NCBI GenBank assembly: GCA_934394985.1
Contig: CAKRRF010000065.1
Span: 1 to 8,201 of the forward strand
Source of the DNA: an uncultured Marvinbryantia sp.
GTDB taxonomy: Bacteria; Bacillota; Clostridia; Lachnospirales; Lachnospiraceae
Reading direction: 5' to 3'
DNA: 8,201 nucleotides
Below, in pieces: positions 6,249 to 8,201 of the stretch (the stretch's first letter is position 1; each line of letters starts with the position of its first letter). Below the pieces are notes generated by a model. It ran no database searches. It was not told the origin of the DNA and saw nothing but the letters and a program-made list of their open reading frames with translations. Position numbers and translations under genes: made by a program.

Positions 6249-6284
6249 GGTACTCTTTTCTTATAAGAAGAGGGTACCTTTTTT
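6249..6284 (+). terminator. Intrinsic terminator after the two-component genes
   Basis: Bases 6249-6261 pair with 6266-6278 over 13 pairs (two G-T) around the loop TATA, and T6 follows at 6279-6284. It lies 46 bases after the kinase stop codon and only 28 bases before the lipoprotein start codon. Transcription from the kinase gene should largely stop here. The lipoprotein therefore needs read-through or a promoter overlapping the hairpin. Confidence 0.86.
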
Positions 6285-6312
6285 AATACAAATAGGAAAG
6301 GATGAGAAAGTG

Positions 6313-7683
6313 ATGAAAAAGATAAAAATGTTGATGGGAGCTTTTCTGTGTATGAATCTTTTGGCGGTATCAGGATGTGATCGTGTTGTCCAGTCCGCGG
6401 TTGTGGAAGAAAAGAATCAAACAGACCAGAAAAAAGAGGAGAACAAGGAAACAGTTCAGAAAACAGTTGCAGAACAGGTAGAGGCACCGGAAACTTACCA
6501 GACAACGATCCAGGCGGATCTAAGATCAGCGGACCGGGAGGATAAAGAAAATCCGATGAAGTTCACCCTGACAGCGGATGCATCGGTAAAAGTGCCGGAT
6601 GTGGATACGATTTGTTTAAAAAAAGTAAAAAGAGTGGCGATTTCTGAAGAAGAACAGAATAAGATAAAAGAAACCTTCGGCAAAGGGCAGCCCATGCAGG
6701 AAGAGAACGATGAGAATGAGCAGGCGGGGACGTATACAGTATATGGGCTGCCCTATCGGTACTCCTATGTGCAGAGTGAACAGGAATCTGATGTGGAGGA
6801 ACTCGAATTTCGGATAGCGAAGTTTATCTTTGATGATTGTGGAGACATGACCCTGGAATCGAGCGAGAAAAAAGAAAGGGAAGAACGTTTTCAAAATTAT
6901 ATAAAAGCAGGAAGCGGAAAAGTGTCTGAAAAGGAAGCAAAAGACAAGGTAACAAGTCTTGTTTCCGGAGATTGGGAGATATTTGAAAGTTCTTCAAAAG
7001 AACTTACAGAAGGAAGTACTACCCTGGAAAAAGATAACTTTATTTTTGAGAGGATATTAGACGGAATTCCAGTTAATTATGTGAGGGAAACCTCTCTGCC
7101 TGTTAATGAGCAGGCTCTTGAATGGGAAAATGAGGACGGAACACTTCATGAAGGACAGTCTGAAGGATGGGAAAATGAAGTACTGACGATGGACTTTTGC
7201 AGTGGGACACTTCAGAGTTTTCTGCACCGAAATCCCATAGAAGCATCGAATGCTTCCGATGAGAGGCTGTTCTTACTTCCTTTTGATGAGGTCAAGGATA
7301 TCTTTGAAAAAACGATCACTTTGCAGGTCATGACAGAAGACAAGAATCGGATGATCGCTGTCGATGGAGGAAGCAACTACCGTTATCCGTCCATTGATGC
7401 ACAGAGCGCGGAGATAACCATAACTAAGGTTCAGCTGGGCTATATGCGCATGCAGAGTGAAGACAGTGATACAGAAGCAATCTTGATTCCGGTGTGGGAC
7501 TTTTATGGAACATGGACATCCGAAGAACCAGAGTATGAGTACGGAAATGGGGATGATGGACTGGTCATGGGAGATGTGACGATGGATGATGTAGGTGTTC
7601 CACTCTTTACGATCGATGCACGCGATGGCAGCGTGATACAAAGGATTCAGGCTGGGTGGGCAGTTTCTACGGGAGACAACTAA
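6313..7683 (+). CDS. Lipoprotein, possibly DUF6034-like, linked to the two-component system
   Basis: The product has 456 residues from ATG 6313, ten bases after AAAGGA (6297-6302). An in-frame ATG at 6247 is rejected because the frame would run through the terminator hairpin and bury the signal peptide. Residues 1-21 form a lipoprotein signal with lipobox VSGC. C22 would be lipidated, anchoring the protein outside the membrane. A charged, low-complexity linker (about 30-60) precedes a folded region rich in Glu and aromatics. The end (about 370-450: LGYMRMQSE, ILIPVWDFYGTW, FTIDARDGSVIQR) looks like a conserved C-terminal beta domain. The family name DUF6034 is from memory of similar Lachnospiraceae lipoproteins and is uncertain. 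Position behind the kinase suggests a sensor accessory or a regulon target. Confidence 0.85.
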   Translation: MKKIKMLMGAFLCMNLLAVSGCDRVVQSAVVEEKNQTDQKKEENKETVQKTVAEQVEAPETYQTTIQADLRSADREDKENPMKFTLTADASVKVPDVDTICLKKVKRVAISEEEQNKIKETFGKGQPMQEENDENEQAGTYTVYGLPYRYSYVQSEQESDVEELEFRIAKFIFDDCGDMTLESSEKKEREERFQNYIKAGSGKVSEKEAKDKVTSLVSGDWEIFESSSKELTEGSTTLEKDNFIFERILDGIPVNYVRETSLPVNEQALEWENEDGTLHEGQSEGWENEVLTMDFCSGTLQSFLHRNPIEASNASDERLFLLPFDEVKDIFEKTITLQVMTEDKNRMIAVDGGSNYRYPSIDAQSAEITITKVQLGYMRMQSEDSDTEAILIPVWDFYGTWTSEEPEYEYGNGDDGLVMGDVTMDDVGVPLFTIDARDGSVIQRIQAGWAVSTGDN

Positions 7684-7793
7684 ATATTTATAAAAATTTG
7701 TTATTATGAGAACCAATTTGCCTGTATATGCATCTAATTAGTGTAAAACAAAAACGTATATAAATCCGGCCGGACAGAAGGAGAAAACATATT
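7684..7793. other. Intergenic gap between lipoprotein and second sigma gene
   Basis: This AT-rich 110-base spacer has no hairpin with a T-tract, so no terminator is visible for the lipoprotein gene. Read-through into the sigma gene is possible. CCGGCCGG at 7767-7774 (reading the palindrome core) is a short perfect palindrome just before the ribosome site of the sigma gene. It might be an operator, but it is too short to claim. Confidence 0.4.
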
Positions 7794-8201
7794 ATGACAA
7801 AAGATGCATTTATCAGGGAGGTTCGGGATGCAGAAGCCATGCTGTATCATATATCAAAGTCTATTTTGAAGAATGACTCTGATTGTGGTGATGCGGTACA
7901 GGAGACTCTTCTTAAAGCATACGAAAAACTTCCTACATTGAAAAGAGAGAAATTTTTTCGAACATGGATCACCAGGATACTGATTAATGAGTGTAAAGGG
8001 ATTCTTCGAAGACGAAAAAATGTGATTCCATATGAAGATTATATGGATAATGCAAGGATGTTTGAGGAAAATTGTTATGATCATTTATATATGGCAATCA
8101 TGGAACTTCCGGAAGATTTGAGAATTTTGGTAACATTGTATTATTTAGAAGGATTTTCATTGAAAGAGATCAGTGAGGCTCTGGATATTCCGGAAGGAAC
8201 G
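7794..8201 (+). CDS. ECF-type sigma factor, 5' part (runs off the window)
   Basis: The frame stays open to the window end, giving 136 residues without a stop. The start is ATG 7794, ten bases after AAGGAG (7778-7783). Region 2 is about residues 10-75: ILKNDSDCGDAVQETLLKAYEKLPTL and FFRTWITRILINECKGILRRRK are typical ECF segments. Region 4 begins near 96 (MAIMELPEDLRILVTLYYLEGFSLKEISEALDIPEGT) and is cut inside its helix-turn-helix. About 25-40 residues should be missing. Proteins of this type are commonly followed by an anti-sigma gene, which would lie beyond the window. It differs clearly from the sigma factor at 512, so it is not a duplicate. Upstream, TATAAA at 7759-7764 is a possible -10, but no good -35 box is visible. 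Confidence 0.9.
   Translation, partial: MTKDAFIREVRDAEAMLYHISKSILKNDSDCGDAVQETLLKAYEKLPTLKREKFFRTWITRILINECKGILRRRKNVIPYEDYMDNARMFEENCYDHLYMAIMELPEDLRILVTLYYLEGFSLKEISEALDIPEGT

Noticed and set aside
6247..6312. Upstream ATG for the lipoprotein
   Set aside because: The extension is encoded by the terminator hairpin and would bury the lipoprotein signal sequence.
7273..7716. Minus-strand frame of 147 residues inside the lipoprotein gene
   Set aside because: It lies antisense to a well-supported gene, has no ribosome site, and its protein has no recognisable pattern. The other minus-strand frames were rejected for the same reasons.
7743..7769. ECF-like promoter (TAAAAC, 17 bases, CGGC) before the second sigma gene
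   Set aside because: Both boxes are poor matches, and the predicted RNA would start almost in the ribosome binding site, so no autoregulatory site is claimed.
1..8201. CRISPR arrays, transposases, integrases, phage genes, rRNA
   Set aside because: No regularly spaced repeats, no transposase, integrase or phage-like products, and no rRNA segments were seen on either strand.

Overview
The window reads like chromosomal DNA of a low-GC Gram-positive gut-type anaerobe, most plausibly a Lachnospiraceae relative (Blautia, Dorea or Ruminococcus-like). The reasons are strong AGGAGG-type ribosome binding sites, intrinsic hairpin/T-tract terminators, ECF sigma factors paired with DUF4179-type membrane proteins, and the style of the two-component system and lipoprotein. 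The organism assignment is inference from protein style, not from a search.

Layout. (1) 2-75 is tRNA-Arg(ACG), followed at once by a very strong terminator (82-118). Then comes a compact structured repeat: a 10-bp palindrome, a 13-bp bulged hairpin, and a second copy of the last 13 bases of the tRNA gene at 202-214. A further terminator-like hairpin (293-343) has no visible gene in front of it. (2) 512-4030 is a five-gene, same-strand cluster: ECF sigma factor, DUF4179-type membrane protein (putative anti-sigma/sensor, 4-base overlap with the sigma gene), a 58-residue two-helix membrane protein, a 179-residue unknown protein that looks internally duplicated, and a secreted M28-family zinc peptidase with its full metal-ligand set. 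It ends in a terminator at 4053-4079. A sigma-A-like promoter and, downstream of it, an ECF-type promoter (TGAAAC-N16-CGAA) precede the sigma gene, so the cluster may be autoregulated. (3) 4281-6200 encodes an OmpR-family response regulator and a membrane histidine kinase, 2 bases apart. A terminator at 6249-6284 follows. (4) 6313-7683 encodes a lipoprotein that begins only 28 bases after that terminator and is probably linked to the two-component system. (5) 7794 to the window end is the 5' part of a second ECF sigma factor, cut by the window edge.

How it fits together. Everything protein-coding here looks like envelope sensing. One ECF sigma/anti-sigma module carries a secreted peptidase as a likely effector, a two-component system has an associated surface lipoprotein, and a second ECF sigma gene begins at the end. 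No mobile-element genes, CRISPR array or rRNA were seen. Nothing is a proven new system. The parts least explained by known families are the duplicated-domain protein (2472-3011), its linkage to a sigma-controlled peptidase, and the tRNA-adjacent repeat.
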